DNA from: Verrucomicrobiota bacterium
GTDB taxonomy: Bacteria > Verrucomicrobiota > Verrucomicrobiia > Limisphaerales > UBA1100
DNA length: 13,579 bases
Direction: 5' to 3'
Assembly (NCBI GenBank): GCA_028872685.1
Contig: JAPKEI010000030.1
Coordinates: forward strand, 1-13,579
The stretch's first letter is position 1. Each line of letters begins with the position of its first letter. A model generated the notes under the pieces. The model saw only the letters and a list, made by a program, of their open reading frames with translations, was not told the DNA's origin and did not search any database. The position numbers and the translations under genes were made by a program. Positions 6,347-13,425 of this stretch are shown piece by piece.

Positions 6347-9300
6347 ATGATACAAAAAGTTTTCTTACTGCTCGTTGGTGTTCTTGTCTTTGAGGCTCCA
6401 GCCGCGCCGCTCCCACTGTTCCAGCTCAAAGATGGCGACCGCGTGGCGTTCCTGGGCGACACGCTCATTGAGCGTATGCAGGAATTTAATCATCTCGAGC
6501 TGCGACTCACCACAGCTTGGCTGAAGCGGAACATTATTTTCCGGAACATCGGTTGGAGTGGTGACACGCCGCGCGGGGTTTCGCGTGCGGGGTTGTCGCT
6601 GTTGCAAGCAGGGCGTGAGCCCGACGGTGAAGGGTGGAAGCAGTTGCAAAAACAAATTGAGTTAGTAAAGCCGACAGTGGTTTTTCTAGGGTACGGAATG
6701 GCCTGTTCGTTTGAAAATCAATCCGAACAATTCATTCGAGATATGCGCGCGCTCAAAGTTGCCATCCGGAAATCCGCCGGCGGGCCGGTGCGTTTTGTTG
6801 TGCTCTCCTCGTTGCGCCACGAACAGCTTGCCGGCGGACTACCCAATCCCGCCGCGCACAACCGCCAACTTGCCGCTTACACAAAGGCATTGAATGCGAT
6901 GGCCGAAGTTGACGGGGATTATTTTGTATCACTCTTTAAAGAAAGCGACCCCAAACCGCGCCTCACGCAAAATGGCATCCACGCCCACGATGCGGGCTAT
7001 CGCCACATTGCCGCCGAGATTTGCCGGCAACTGAAAATACCGACGCACCCGCGATTGGCCACCCCACAAGCGAACGCATTGCGCGAAATCATCCGGCGCA
7101 AGAATAAACTCTTCTTCGACCGCTCGCGACCACAGAATATGGCGTACATTTTTGGCTTCCGCAAACATGAGCAGGGGAACAACGCCGTGGAAATTCCCAA
7201 GTTCGACCCACTTGTCGCCGCCAAGGAAAAGGAAATCTCCGCCCGCCGCGACTTGCCGCCGTTGAAAAACCAGCCGCCCGTAAAAGCCGTCGCAGCACCA
7301 GCGAAACTCGCGCCCTTCACGCCGCAGAAGCTTCCCGATTTCGACACGATGGAAGGCATCGAGATAAATCTCTTCGCCGAGAACCCTTCTCTCGCCAAGC
7401 CCATCCAAATGAACTTCGATCCCCAAGGCCGCTTGTGGGTCGCCACTTCATCCGTCTATCCGCAGGTGAAGCCCGGCCAAGTCGCCGATGACAAAATCAT
7501 CGTGCTCGAGGACACCACCGGCGATGGTCGCGCGGACAAAACCACTGTCTTCGCCGATGGCCTTTTCATCCCCACCGGCATCGAGCCTGGCGACGGTGGC
7601 GCGTATGTCGCCCAAAGCACTCAACTCCTCCACCTCGCCGACACCAACGGCGATGGACGCGCCGACAAAAAGCGCATCGTCCTTTCCGGCTTCGGCACCG
7701 AGGACACCCATCACACACTGCACACCCTCCGCTGGGGCCACGACGGCCGCCTTTATTTTAATCAATCCATTTACATTCGCAGCCACGTCGAAACCCCGCA
7801 CGGCGTCGTGCGCCTCAAGAGCGGCGGCATTTGGCATCTCCGCCCCGACACCCTCCGCGCCGGCATCGCCTATCGCGGCTGGTGCAATCCGTGGGGCCAC
7901 CACTTCGACGACTTCGGCAACTCTTTCGTCACCGACGGTGCGGGCTACCAGGGCATCAGCTACGCCATCCCCGGCGCGATGCATTTCACCTACGCCGGCG
8001 CGCGCCGCATCATGGATAGCATCAGCCCCGGCAACTATCCCAAGTTCGCCGGCCTCGAGATTTTGAACAGCCCGCACTTCCCCAAAACTTTTCGCGGCGC
8101 AGCCATCACCTGTGACTTTCGCGCCCACCGTATCGTGCGTTTCACCCTCAGCGAAAACGGCGCCGGCTTTGCCGCCAAACACGAGGGCGATTTCATCCGC
8201 AGCAGCGCCACCAGCTTCCGCCCCATCGACGTCAAGCAAGGCCCCGACGGCGCGCTGTACATTGCCGACTGGTCCAACCCCATCATCCAACATGGCGAAG
8301 TCGACTTCCGTGACCCCCGCCGCGACAAAGTCCACGGTCGAATCTGGCGCGTTACTTTCAAAGGCCGCAAACTTTTGAAGTCGCGTAATTTCACCCGTTT
8401 GAAAAACACTGAACTTTTCGACGCGCTTCTCGTCAACAATGGCTTTGACCAATCCAAGGCCCGCCGCGTTTTGCACGAACGCGGTCGCGACATTTTGCCG
8501 GACCTCAAACAATGGCTCACCCGTCACAGCGAAAATGAAGTCGCCCAGCTCGAAACCTTGTGGCTGCACGAAGCGGTGGGTGAGGTAAACGCGTCTCTGC
8601 TGATGTTTGCCCTCGAGGCCAATGACGCCCGTGTGCGCGCTGCGGCCATGCGTGTGCTCGCGCACTGGCACGATCGGCTGAGCACCACGCAACTTCACGC
8701 TGCCGCCGGCATTCGCGACAAGCATCCGCGCGTGCGCCTCGAGGCCATGCGGGTTTATGCGGAGATGAAAAATTCCACCGTTGCGCATCAGTATGCAAAA
8801 TACGCGTTGGAGGCATTGGATCAACCGGTTGATAAATTTATCGATTATGGACTCTGGCTTACCATGAATGATCTTGCAGAGCCGTTCGTGCGCGGCATGC
8901 AAAATGGAGCCCTTAATTTTAAGGACAAGACCAGTCATGCCGAATTTGCCCTGCGCTCACTTAAGCCCAGCCAAGGCGCCGCGCTCATCAGTAAGCTCGT
9001 GCATCAGCGTAAACTTCCCGCTGATGGCAAGGGCCCGCTCATCGAACTCGTCGGTGCCGCTGGTGGGCCGGGCGAGCTTGCTATTCTTTACAAGCAACTT
9101 CGTGAAGGGGGCTTTGAATCCGCCGTTTACCCTCGTGTGTTGTCCTCACTGGCACGTGCCGCTTATTTGCGCAACGTGCGTCCGGTCGGCGATTTAGCTG
9201 GGGTGGGTGACTATCTGAAAATCAACGATGATGCCACCCGCAACTTCGCCGTTCAACTCGCCGGCGCTTGGAAACGCGCCGAATTGGTCAAGCCACTCCT

Positions 9301-10651
9301 CGTCATCGCCGCCGAAGGTAGCGGTGTAGCCTTTGATAGCCTTGTACAGATCCGTGGTTCCCAAGCTCTGCAAGGCCTCAAGAAACTGGCCGGTGCCGAC
9401 AAACCCATCGCCACACGCCAAGCTGCTGCGCGCGCATTGGGCGTGATAAATCTCAAGAGTTCGCTGGCAGAAATCTTTGCTGTGCTCAAGGCCACGGAAG
9501 ACGCGAATGCTGCGCTGGAGCTTTGGCGTGGATTACTTGGCGGACGCGGTGCGGGCAAATTGCTTGCCGGTGGCGTGGCCGGTGCAGGATTGCCAAAACC
9601 GATCGTGACGGTGGGTATCCGCGCCGCGCGCGAAGGGGGGCGCGATGAAAAAGCACTTGTGGCTGCGCTCGCGCTTTCGCAGAATATTTCACTGCTCACA
9701 AAGCAAATGACCGCTGCCGAACTCAAAACGCTGGCGGCGCGGGCGATGAAGGAGGGCGATCCGTTTGCGGGCGAGCGTGTGTATCGCCGGCCGGAGCTGG
9801 CCTGCACGGTGTGCCATGCCATCGGCGGGGCGGGGGGGAAAGTGGGGCCCGACTTCACTTCCATTGGCACCAGCGCGCAGCCGGATTATTTGATTGAATC
9901 TATTTTATATCCAAATCGAAAAATCAAAGAGGGCTATCATTCCGTGGTGGTGGAGACGAAGGACAACCGTTCGCTGGTTGGCGTGCAGGTCAGCGAAAGC
10001 GGCACGGAACTGGTGCTGCGCGATGCGGCTGACAAACTGGTGTCCATCCCGCGAAATCAAGTGAAGCGAAAAGTGAACGGCCAATCGCTCATGCCTCCCG
10101 CGCTTATTTTGAGTCTCACTGAAAAGGAACAACTCGATCTCTATTGTTTCCTCTCCGAGCTGGGCAAGGCTGGCCCCTTTGACGCCACGAAAACCGGCGT
10201 GGCCCGTACGTGGCGTTTACTGCCGGGCACACATCGCGTGGAGCAGTACGGAATTCACAAAATTGTGGAGGCAGATTTTGAAAAGAAATGGTCCAATCAC
10301 GTCCTCGGCGCGGGCAATGGCGCGGGTTGGAAAATTTTACCCGCGCGTGTGAATGGTGATTTGCCCGCCACCGACATCGCGCAAACCGCCAGCGTGGGCC
10401 GCAACGTCGCTCTCGTCCACATCTTCGCCGGCACAAAGTTCGAAATACAAAAAACCGCCAACGCAGTTTTTTCGTTACCGGAAGGCACGAAGGCTGAGGC
10501 GTGGCTGAACGGCAAATCTCTGGGCAATGCGAATCGATTCACCCTCAAAGTCGCCGCCGGCAAACACCGCATCGTATTCCGCCTCGACGCCAAGGCTTTG
10601 CCGAAAGTGCTGCGGCTGGAATCAAAGGACGTGGTATTTTTGAACGACTAA
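6347..10651 (+). CDS. Exported PVC-type multidomain haem protein: SGNH-like, dehydrogenase-type propeller, HEAT repeats, CXXCH cytochrome domain (1434 aa)
   Basis: A very large secreted protein. Residues 1-20 are a signal peptide (MIQKVFLLLVGVLVFEAPAA). Residues 25-230 are SGNH/GDSL-like: FLGDT (35-39), NIGWSGDTPRG (67-77), YGMACSF (116-122), NGIHAHDAGY (209-218). A proline-rich linker follows. About 333-672 is the putative membrane-bound dehydrogenase propeller ('Piru_Ver_Nterm', TIGR02604), with KPIQMNFDPQGRLWVA, two calcium-loop-like DTTGDGRAD/DTNGDGRAD segments, NPWGHHFDDFG and YIADWSNPIIQHGEVDFRDPRRD. About 690-1110 is a HEAT-like helical region. About 1135-1275 is the Pirellula/Verrucomicrobium-type haem domain (TIGR02603) with C1153-TV-C1156-H1157 and probable distal ligand Met1249 (QSLMPP). 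Residues 1280-1434 are an unassigned beta-rich tail. It probably passes electrons from an extracytoplasmic oxidation, perhaps of sugars, to c-type cytochromes; the substrate is unknown. The ATG lacks a Shine-Dalgarno. Confidence 0.93.
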   Translation: MIQKVFLLLVGVLVFEAPAAPLPLFQLKDGDRVAFLGDTLIERMQEFNHLELRLTTAWLKRNIIFRNIGWSGDTPRGVSRAGLSLLQAGREPDGEGWKQLQKQIELVKPTVVFLGYGMACSFENQSEQFIRDMRALKVAIRKSAGGPVRFVVLSSLRHEQLAGGLPNPAAHNRQLAAYTKALNAMAEVDGDYFVSLFKESDPKPRLTQNGIHAHDAGYRHIAAEICRQLKIPTHPRLATPQANALREIIRRKNKLFFDRSRPQNMAYIFGFRKHEQGNNAVEIPKFDPLVAAKEKEISARRDLPPLKNQPPVKAVAAPAKLAPFTPQKLPDFDTMEGIEINLFAENPSLAKPIQMNFDPQGRLWVATSSVYPQVKPGQVADDKIIVLEDTTGDGRADKTTVFADGLFIPTGIEPGDGGAYVAQSTQLLHLADTNGDGRADKKRIVLSGFGTEDTHHTLHTLRWGHDGRLYFNQSIYIRSHVETPHGVVRLKSGGIWHLRPDTLRAGIAYRGWCNPWGHHFDDFGNSFVTDGAGYQGISYAIPGAMHFTYAGARRIMDSISPGNYPKFAGLEILNSPHFPKTFRGAAITCDFRAHRIVRFTLSENGAGFAAKHEGDFIRSSATSFRPIDVKQGPDGALYIADWSNPIIQHGEVDFRDPRRDKVHGRIWRVTFKGRKLLKSRNFTRLKNTELFDALLVNNGFDQSKARRVLHERGRDILPDLKQWLTRHSENEVAQLETLWLHEAVGEVNASLLMFALEANDARVRAAAMRVLAHWHDRLSTTQLHAAAGIRDKHPRVRLEAMRVYAEMKNSTVAHQYAKYALEALDQPVDKFIDYGLWLTMNDLAEPFVRGMQNGALNFKDKTSHAEFALRSLKPSQGAALISKLVHQRKLPADGKGPLIELVGAAGGPGELAILYKQLREGGFESAVYPRVLSSLARAAYLRNVRPVGDLAGVGDYLKINDDATRNFAVQLAGAWKRAELVKPLLVIAAEGSGVAFDSLVQIRGSQALQGLKKLAGADKPIATRQAAARALGVINLKSSLAEIFAVLKATEDANAALELWRGLLGGRGAGKLLAGGVAGAGLPKPIVTVGIRAAREGGRDEKALVAALALSQNISLLTKQMTAAELKTLAARAMKEGDPFAGERVYRRPELACTVCHAIGGAGGKVGPDFTSIGTSAQPDYLIESILYPNRKIKEGYHSVVVETKDNRSLVGVQVSESGTELVLRDAADKLVSIPRNQVKRKVNGQSLMPPALILSLTEKEQLDLYCFLSELGKAGPFDATKTGVARTWRLLPGTHRVEQYGIHKIVEADFEKKWSNHVLGAGNGAGWKILPARVNGDLPATDIAQTASVGRNVALVHIFAGTKFEIQKTANAVFSLPEGTKAEAWLNGKSLGNANRFTLKVAAGKHRIVFRLDAKALPKVLRLESKDVVFLND
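9827..9847 (+). other. Potential G-quadruplex inside the haem-domain coding region
   Basis: Four G-tracts of three or more (9827-9829, 9832-9834, 9836-9838, 9844-9846) are separated by loops of 2, 1 and 5 bases on the coding strand. They begin 10 bases after the CXXCH codons (9803-9817) and encode Gly/Lys/Val residues of the cytochrome domain. The pattern meets the usual G3+N1-7 rule, but a GC-rich Gly-coding stretch can produce it by chance. Confidence 0.4.
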
Positions 10652-11757
10652 AGTTCGACCACCGCTTTTTCCGCGTGTGACTTGAGGGCGGCTTGCCAGA
10701 GTTCGTGGCTTTGGACGGCTTCTTCGGGTGTGGCGCAGCCAAAGCGGGCGGCCAGTTTCCCGGCACGCTCGGCGGCGTAGGCGGCCCACATTTGGAGGTT
10801 GAGGTCGGGGAAGCCGGCTTCGAAGATTCCGCCGGTGATGACGGGGAAAGCCATCGCGTGGCCAAGGTCGATGCGGGTCCAACCGTCCTTTTCTTTTTCG
10901 TAAATAAAAATCGTGTTGGCGTCGCGGGTATTGTAGCGCACGCCGCCTTCGGTCCCGATGGCCTCGAAGTGCCACGAGTTGGTTTGGCCAGGGGCGAGGC
11001 GTTTTTGTTGGAGGCGCATGGGGACGGTTTGGTTGTCGATTTCCACATCGCAATTGAGGGTGGCGTTGTCCCACGTATCGCACTCGGCAGTGCCGCCTTG
11101 GCCGTCGGGGCGTTGGGCGAAGCCCTTTTGTAGTTGCGCGAAGACGCGCTGCGGTTTCCAGCCGAGGCGGAAGGGGATGTGGACGGTGTGCATTCCAAGG
11201 TCGCCCATCACGCCGATTTCGCCACAGGTTTTGGAATGGCGTTTCCAGTTGGCGGGTTTAGCGGTGTCGAGATCGCTGCTGTGTAAAAATCCGGAATGGA
11301 TTTCGAGCACGCGACCGAGCGCGCCGGATTGGACGTAATCGATGGCGCGCTGTGCGCCGGGGGCGAATGGGAATTCCGAGCTGCAGCGCACAAAGTGGTC
11401 GGAAGCATTTGCAGCATCGCGAATGCGGCGGGCGGCGGCGAGGTCGATGCCGAAGGGTTTTTCCGCCAGCAAATCTTTGCCGGCGGCGAGCACGTCGCAG
11501 TAAAGTTTCTCGTGCAGATTATGCGGCACGGCGACGTAAACAACATCGACTTGGTCGCTGGCAAGCAGTTCGGCGTGGTCCTTGGTGCGGAGCTGCACAG
11601 TGGGCACTTGGGCGAACCACTCGAGCAAGTCCTCGCGCAAATCGCACACAGCAGTGAGTTCCGCACGCACGGGGAAATCCTGCAGCGCAAACCACCGCCC
11701 GAAGCACGAAGCTGCCTCGCGCCCCATCAATCCGCCACCAATAATGCCAACTCGCAT
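10648..11757 (-). CDS. Gfo/Idh/MocA-family oxidoreductase (369 aa)
   Basis: An NAD(P)-dependent oxidoreductase of the Gfo/Idh/MocA family, which acts on sugars, inositols and related polyols; cytoplasmic, with no signal peptide. Residues 1-125 are a Rossmann fold: VGIIGGGLMG carries the dinucleotide loop (G7-x-G9-x-x-G12), VCDL (37-40) ends strand 2, and LLAEKPF (96-102) contains the EKP signature with Lys100. The second domain follows; D186-LGM-H190 within GVMGDLGMHTVHIPFRLG is the usual D...H catalytic or substrate motif, so the site looks complete. The start is ATG at 11757, with no Shine-Dalgarno. It is third in a minus-strand trio, 38 bases after the DUF1579 gene, and its stop overlaps the convergent giant gene by four bases. 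The substrate is not predictable. Confidence 0.92.
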   Translation of the reverse strand: MRVGIIGGGLMGREAASCFGRWFALQDFPVRAELTAVCDLREDLLEWFAQVPTVQLRTKDHAELLASDQVDVVYVAVPHNLHEKLYCDVLAAGKDLLAEKPFGIDLAAARRIRDAANASDHFVRCSSEFPFAPGAQRAIDYVQSGALGRVLEIHSGFLHSSDLDTAKPANWKRHSKTCGEIGVMGDLGMHTVHIPFRLGWKPQRVFAQLQKGFAQRPDGQGGTAECDTWDNATLNCDVEIDNQTVPMRLQQKRLAPGQTNSWHFEAIGTEGGVRYNTRDANTIFIYEKEKDGWTRIDLGHAMAFPVITGGIFEAGFPDLNLQMWAAYAAERAGKLAARFGCATPEEAVQSHELWQAALKSHAEKAVVEL

Positions 11758-11783
11758 GGGCGTAATTTACAATTTACGAATGA

Positions 11784-11809
11784 CGATTGGCGATTTTATT
11801 CGCCGATCG
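11784..11809 (-). repeat. Inverted repeat around the DUF1579 stop codon (intercistronic hairpin)
   Basis: Plus-strand arms CGAT-T-GGCGA (11784-11793) and TCGCC-G-ATCG (11800-11809) flank a 6-base loop. In minus-strand RNA this is 5 + 4 base pairs with one C/A mismatch, and the TAA of the DUF1579 gene (11798-11796) lies in the loop. No U-tract follows, so a simple intrinsic terminator is unlikely. A tandem AATTTAC repeat (11764-11777) lies between it and the next ATG. Confidence 0.45.
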
Positions 11810-12590
11810 GCTTCAGCGCGGCGGTGGCGACGTGGGCGGTGATGCCTGTTTCGCTTTGCACGATGGAGTAGCTGCCGGCCTTGCGCACGAGTTTGACGCG
11901 CGTGCCGGGCTTGAATTTGCCTTCCGGCGGGCGCGCTTGTTGTGGGCCGCCGAGGTAATAATGCACGCCGCCGAGGCCGGCGATGGTGTGGGTAAAGGGG
12001 CCCTTGGATTTTGCGCCATTGATTATTTTCTCGTTTGCGCGCCGTTTGTAAACCGCCTCCATCATCAAGACTTTGCGTTTGCCGGAGGTGTCGTACATAT
12101 GAAAAGTCTTGGTGTTGGCGTCCTTGATTTCCGTGACTTGCAGGTAGATAGTCATTCGCTTTTTTATGGGGTCATAGGCTTTGCCGATCATCGTGTTGAG
12201 GTGGCCGTTCTTTTCACATTGACCCTCGGAGATGAGTAACATGCTTGCAACGGAATCGGTCCAGACGCCGGTGTAGTGTTTTTTGTGCGCTTCATAGCCG
12301 AGCACGCTGTGGCCGGTGAACTTCATGCCGGCAAAGGTGCCGGTGAAATCGCTGATAAGCCAAAAGCCGCCGGGTTGCATTCGGGCAATCTCCACGCCGG
12401 TGCCTTTCACAATTTGGCCGGGGGCGTGGTGCCTTTTTAATTTCACATCCCAAGTGCCGGCCATCATTTTTAAATGTTGGTGATGTTCGCTGGGTTTTTC
12501 TGTTTCCGGCGGTGCCTCTTGCGCGGACAAAACGCGCACGATCAGCAGGGCTAGGCACGCGGGAAGTGTTTTTAATGTGAGTGTTGACAT
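11796..12590 (-). CDS. Exported DUF1579-family protein with C-terminal SH3-like segment (264 aa)
   Basis: An exported protein of unknown function. I chose the ATG at 12590 rather than the ATG at 12629 because AGGG sits seven bases upstream and the shorter form opens with a proper signal peptide (MSTLTLKTLPACLALLIVRVLSA, then QEAPPE). Residues about 38-182 match DUF1579: HLKMMAGTWDVKLK (39-52), GFWLISDFTG (75-84), HSVLGYEAHKKHYTGVWTDS (94-113), and AYDPIKKRMTIYLQVTEIKD followed by TFHMYD. Residues about 224-261 (GKFKPGTRVKLVRKAGSYSIVQSETGITAHVATAALKPI) look like a small SH3-like beta barrel, as in cell-wall-binding modules. It lies 51 bases after the DUF4870-like gene and 38 bases before the oxidoreductase. 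DUF1579 proteins resemble lipocalin-like or quantification-type barrels, but no ligand is known. Confidence 0.87.
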   Translation of the reverse strand: MSTLTLKTLPACLALLIVRVLSAQEAPPETEKPSEHHQHLKMMAGTWDVKLKRHHAPGQIVKGTGVEIARMQPGGFWLISDFTGTFAGMKFTGHSVLGYEAHKKHYTGVWTDSVASMLLISEGQCEKNGHLNTMIGKAYDPIKKRMTIYLQVTEIKDANTKTFHMYDTSGKRKVLMMEAVYKRRANEKIINGAKSKGPFTHTIAGLGGVHYYLGGPQQARPPEGKFKPGTRVKLVRKAGSYSIVQSETGITAHVATAALKPIGE

Positions 12591-12597
12591 GTGCCAA

Positions 12598-12601
12598 CCC
12601 T
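12598..12601 (-). promoter_or_regulatory. Shine-Dalgarno site of the DUF1579 gene (decides the start)
   Basis: AGGG on the minus strand (12601-12598), seven bases before the ATG at 12590. No comparable site precedes the longer in-frame ATG at 12629. It is one of only two clear Shine-Dalgarno sites in the window. Confidence 0.55.
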
Positions 12602-12615
12602 GTCGTCTGAAGTGT

Positions 12616-12636
12616 CCGCACGCAAGCATTGTGCGG
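12616..12636 (-). repeat. Intercistronic hairpin between the DUF4870-like and DUF1579 genes
   Basis: CCGCAC (12616-12621) and GTGCGG (12631-12636) are perfect 6-base complements around a 9-base loop, starting a few bases after the stop of the DUF4870-like gene. No U-tract follows on either strand, so it may be an RNA processing or stability element rather than a terminator. A chance occurrence is possible. Confidence 0.4.
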
Positions 12637-12641
12637 CGGCG

Positions 12642-13079
12642 TTATTGCGGTAGGAAGCGAATGGAAAGTGGGTACACCGCCAGCTCGCCTTTGGTGGCTT
12701 GATAGGTGGCGCGCAGGATGAGGATGAGGTTCAGGTACGTCCAAGCGCGCAGGCCGATGTGCCCCAGTGTGGTCACGGGGCCGAGAGGGATTTGTGTGAG
12801 AATGAACAGCGCCAAAAAATACACGGTCATCGAGATTTGGAAATTCAACGCCGCGCGTCCGTGGCGGTCTACGCTTCGCGAAGCTCCCTTGCGGATGAAC
12901 CACACGATCAACGGTCCGATGACGTTCGCCAACGGGATGCCAACCACTAGCACCAACGGCGACAGGTGGCACAGCACCTCTCCTGTTCGTCCTTGCTGTT
13001 CGGTTTGTTCCACCGCGCAGATGTAGCCGCGCGCGGTGCCCAAGGCAAGCGCAACCGCTGCCGGTGGGCAACCGAGCAT
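12642..13079 (-). CDS. DUF4870-like (Tic20-like) membrane protein (about 145 aa)
   Basis: A small inner-membrane protein of the DUF4870/Tic20-like type. The family core starts at GEVLCHLSPLVLVVGIPLANVIGPLIVWFIRK (about 33-64): a first helix, then the conserved GP and a polar turn. DRHGRAALNFQISMTVYFLALFIL (71-94) contains the family's 'G..ALNFQ' signature and helix 2. A third helix (about 108-125) and YPLSIRFLPQ close the protein, as in relatives ending YPL.IRL. The reading frame stays open upstream to 13232, but that would overlap the divergent exported gene. ATG at 13079 (with GGA about eight bases upstream) or GTG at 13013, giving MEQTEQQGRTGEVLCHLS, are the credible starts; the second is closer to the usual family length. 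It is first of the minus-strand trio. Function is unknown. Confidence 0.82.
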   Translation of the reverse strand: MLGCPPAAVALALGTARGYICAVEQTEQQGRTGEVLCHLSPLVLVVGIPLANVIGPLIVWFIRKGASRSVDRHGRAALNFQISMTVYFLALFILTQIPLGPVTTLGHIGLRAWTYLNLILILRATYQATKGELAVYPLSIRFLPQ

Positions 13080-13106
13080 TGACTTTTCCGATAAAAAGCG
13101 TATTAG
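13079..13106 (+). promoter_or_regulatory. Possible sigma70-like promoter for the small exported protein
   Basis: TTGACT (13079-13084) and TATTAG (13101-13106) are 16 bases apart in an AT-rich stretch just before the gene at 13126. The predicted transcript start would fall at about 13113, directly on the Shine-Dalgarno, giving a leader of about 13 bases; this argues against it or suggests a very short leader. It also overlaps the possible ATG of the divergent gene. Confidence 0.25.
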
Positions 13107-13112
13107 AAACCC

Positions 13113-13120
13113 AAGGAGGG
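13113..13120 (+). promoter_or_regulatory. Strong Shine-Dalgarno site for the 99-aa exported protein
   Basis: AAGGAGGG, five bases before the ATG at 13126, is almost perfectly complementary to the 16S rRNA 3' end. It fixes the start and rules out the longer in-frame start at 13036. It is by far the best ribosome site in the window. Confidence 0.85.
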
Positions 13121-13125
13121 TTGAT

Positions 13126-13425
13126 ATGAATAAAATTAGCAAATACCTAGTGGTGGGGTTGGCGGCAATATTTCTGCTGACGGAAAAAGCAAATGCAAAT
13201 CCGGCGGGCTCCGGCAAGTCCGTGCCTGCCATCGTGGCCGACGTGGTGGTCTGTCGGCCATTGGGCCTATGCGCGTTGGTGGCGGGCAGCGCGTTTTATG
13301 TGGTGTCGCTGCCGTTTACGATCCCCGCGGGCGGGCAGGAGGAGGCCAAGCGCAACCTCGTGATGTACCCGTACCATTACACGTTCACCCGGCAGTTGGG
13401 TGAATTCCAAGATGAAGATTTATAA
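13126..13425 (+). CDS. Small exported/membrane protein of unknown function (99 aa)
   Basis: The start is set by the strong Shine-Dalgarno. Residues 1-24 are a signal peptide (MNKISKYLVVGLAAIFLLTEKANA, then NPAG). The mature part has VADVVVCRPLGLCALVAGSAFYVVSLPFTIPAGG (about 37-70), a hydrophobic segment that probably sits in the membrane, then YPYHYTFTRQLGEFQDEDL at the end. 'D(V/L)V..RP.GL......G...FVVSLPF' followed by 'Y.FTR.LG' is a pattern I recall from short exported proteins of many Gram-negative bacteria, none with a known function. The stop overlaps the next gene by 14 bases, so the two are probably co-translated. It is divergent from the DUF4870-like gene. Confidence 0.85.
   Translation: MNKISKYLVVGLAAIFLLTEKANANPAGSGKSVPAIVADVVVCRPLGLCALVAGSAFYVVSLPFTIPAGGQEEAKRNLVMYPYHYTFTRQLGEFQDEDL

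Noticed and set aside
7448..8938. Open antisense frame of 496 codons opposite the giant haem protein
   Set aside because: It lies wholly opposite a confidently identified domain with strong C-ending codon bias, which removes antisense stops. The translation is low-complexity Ala/Gly/Val/Glu without recognisable motifs.
13036..13125. Longer N-terminus for the 99-aa exported protein
   Set aside because: It would place the strong Shine-Dalgarno and a clean signal peptide inside the gene and overlap the divergent DUF4870-like gene.
13080..13232. Longer N-terminus for the DUF4870-like protein, up to 196 residues
   Set aside because: The extra residues are encoded opposite the 99-aa exported gene and its ribosome site, and the family core needs no such extension.
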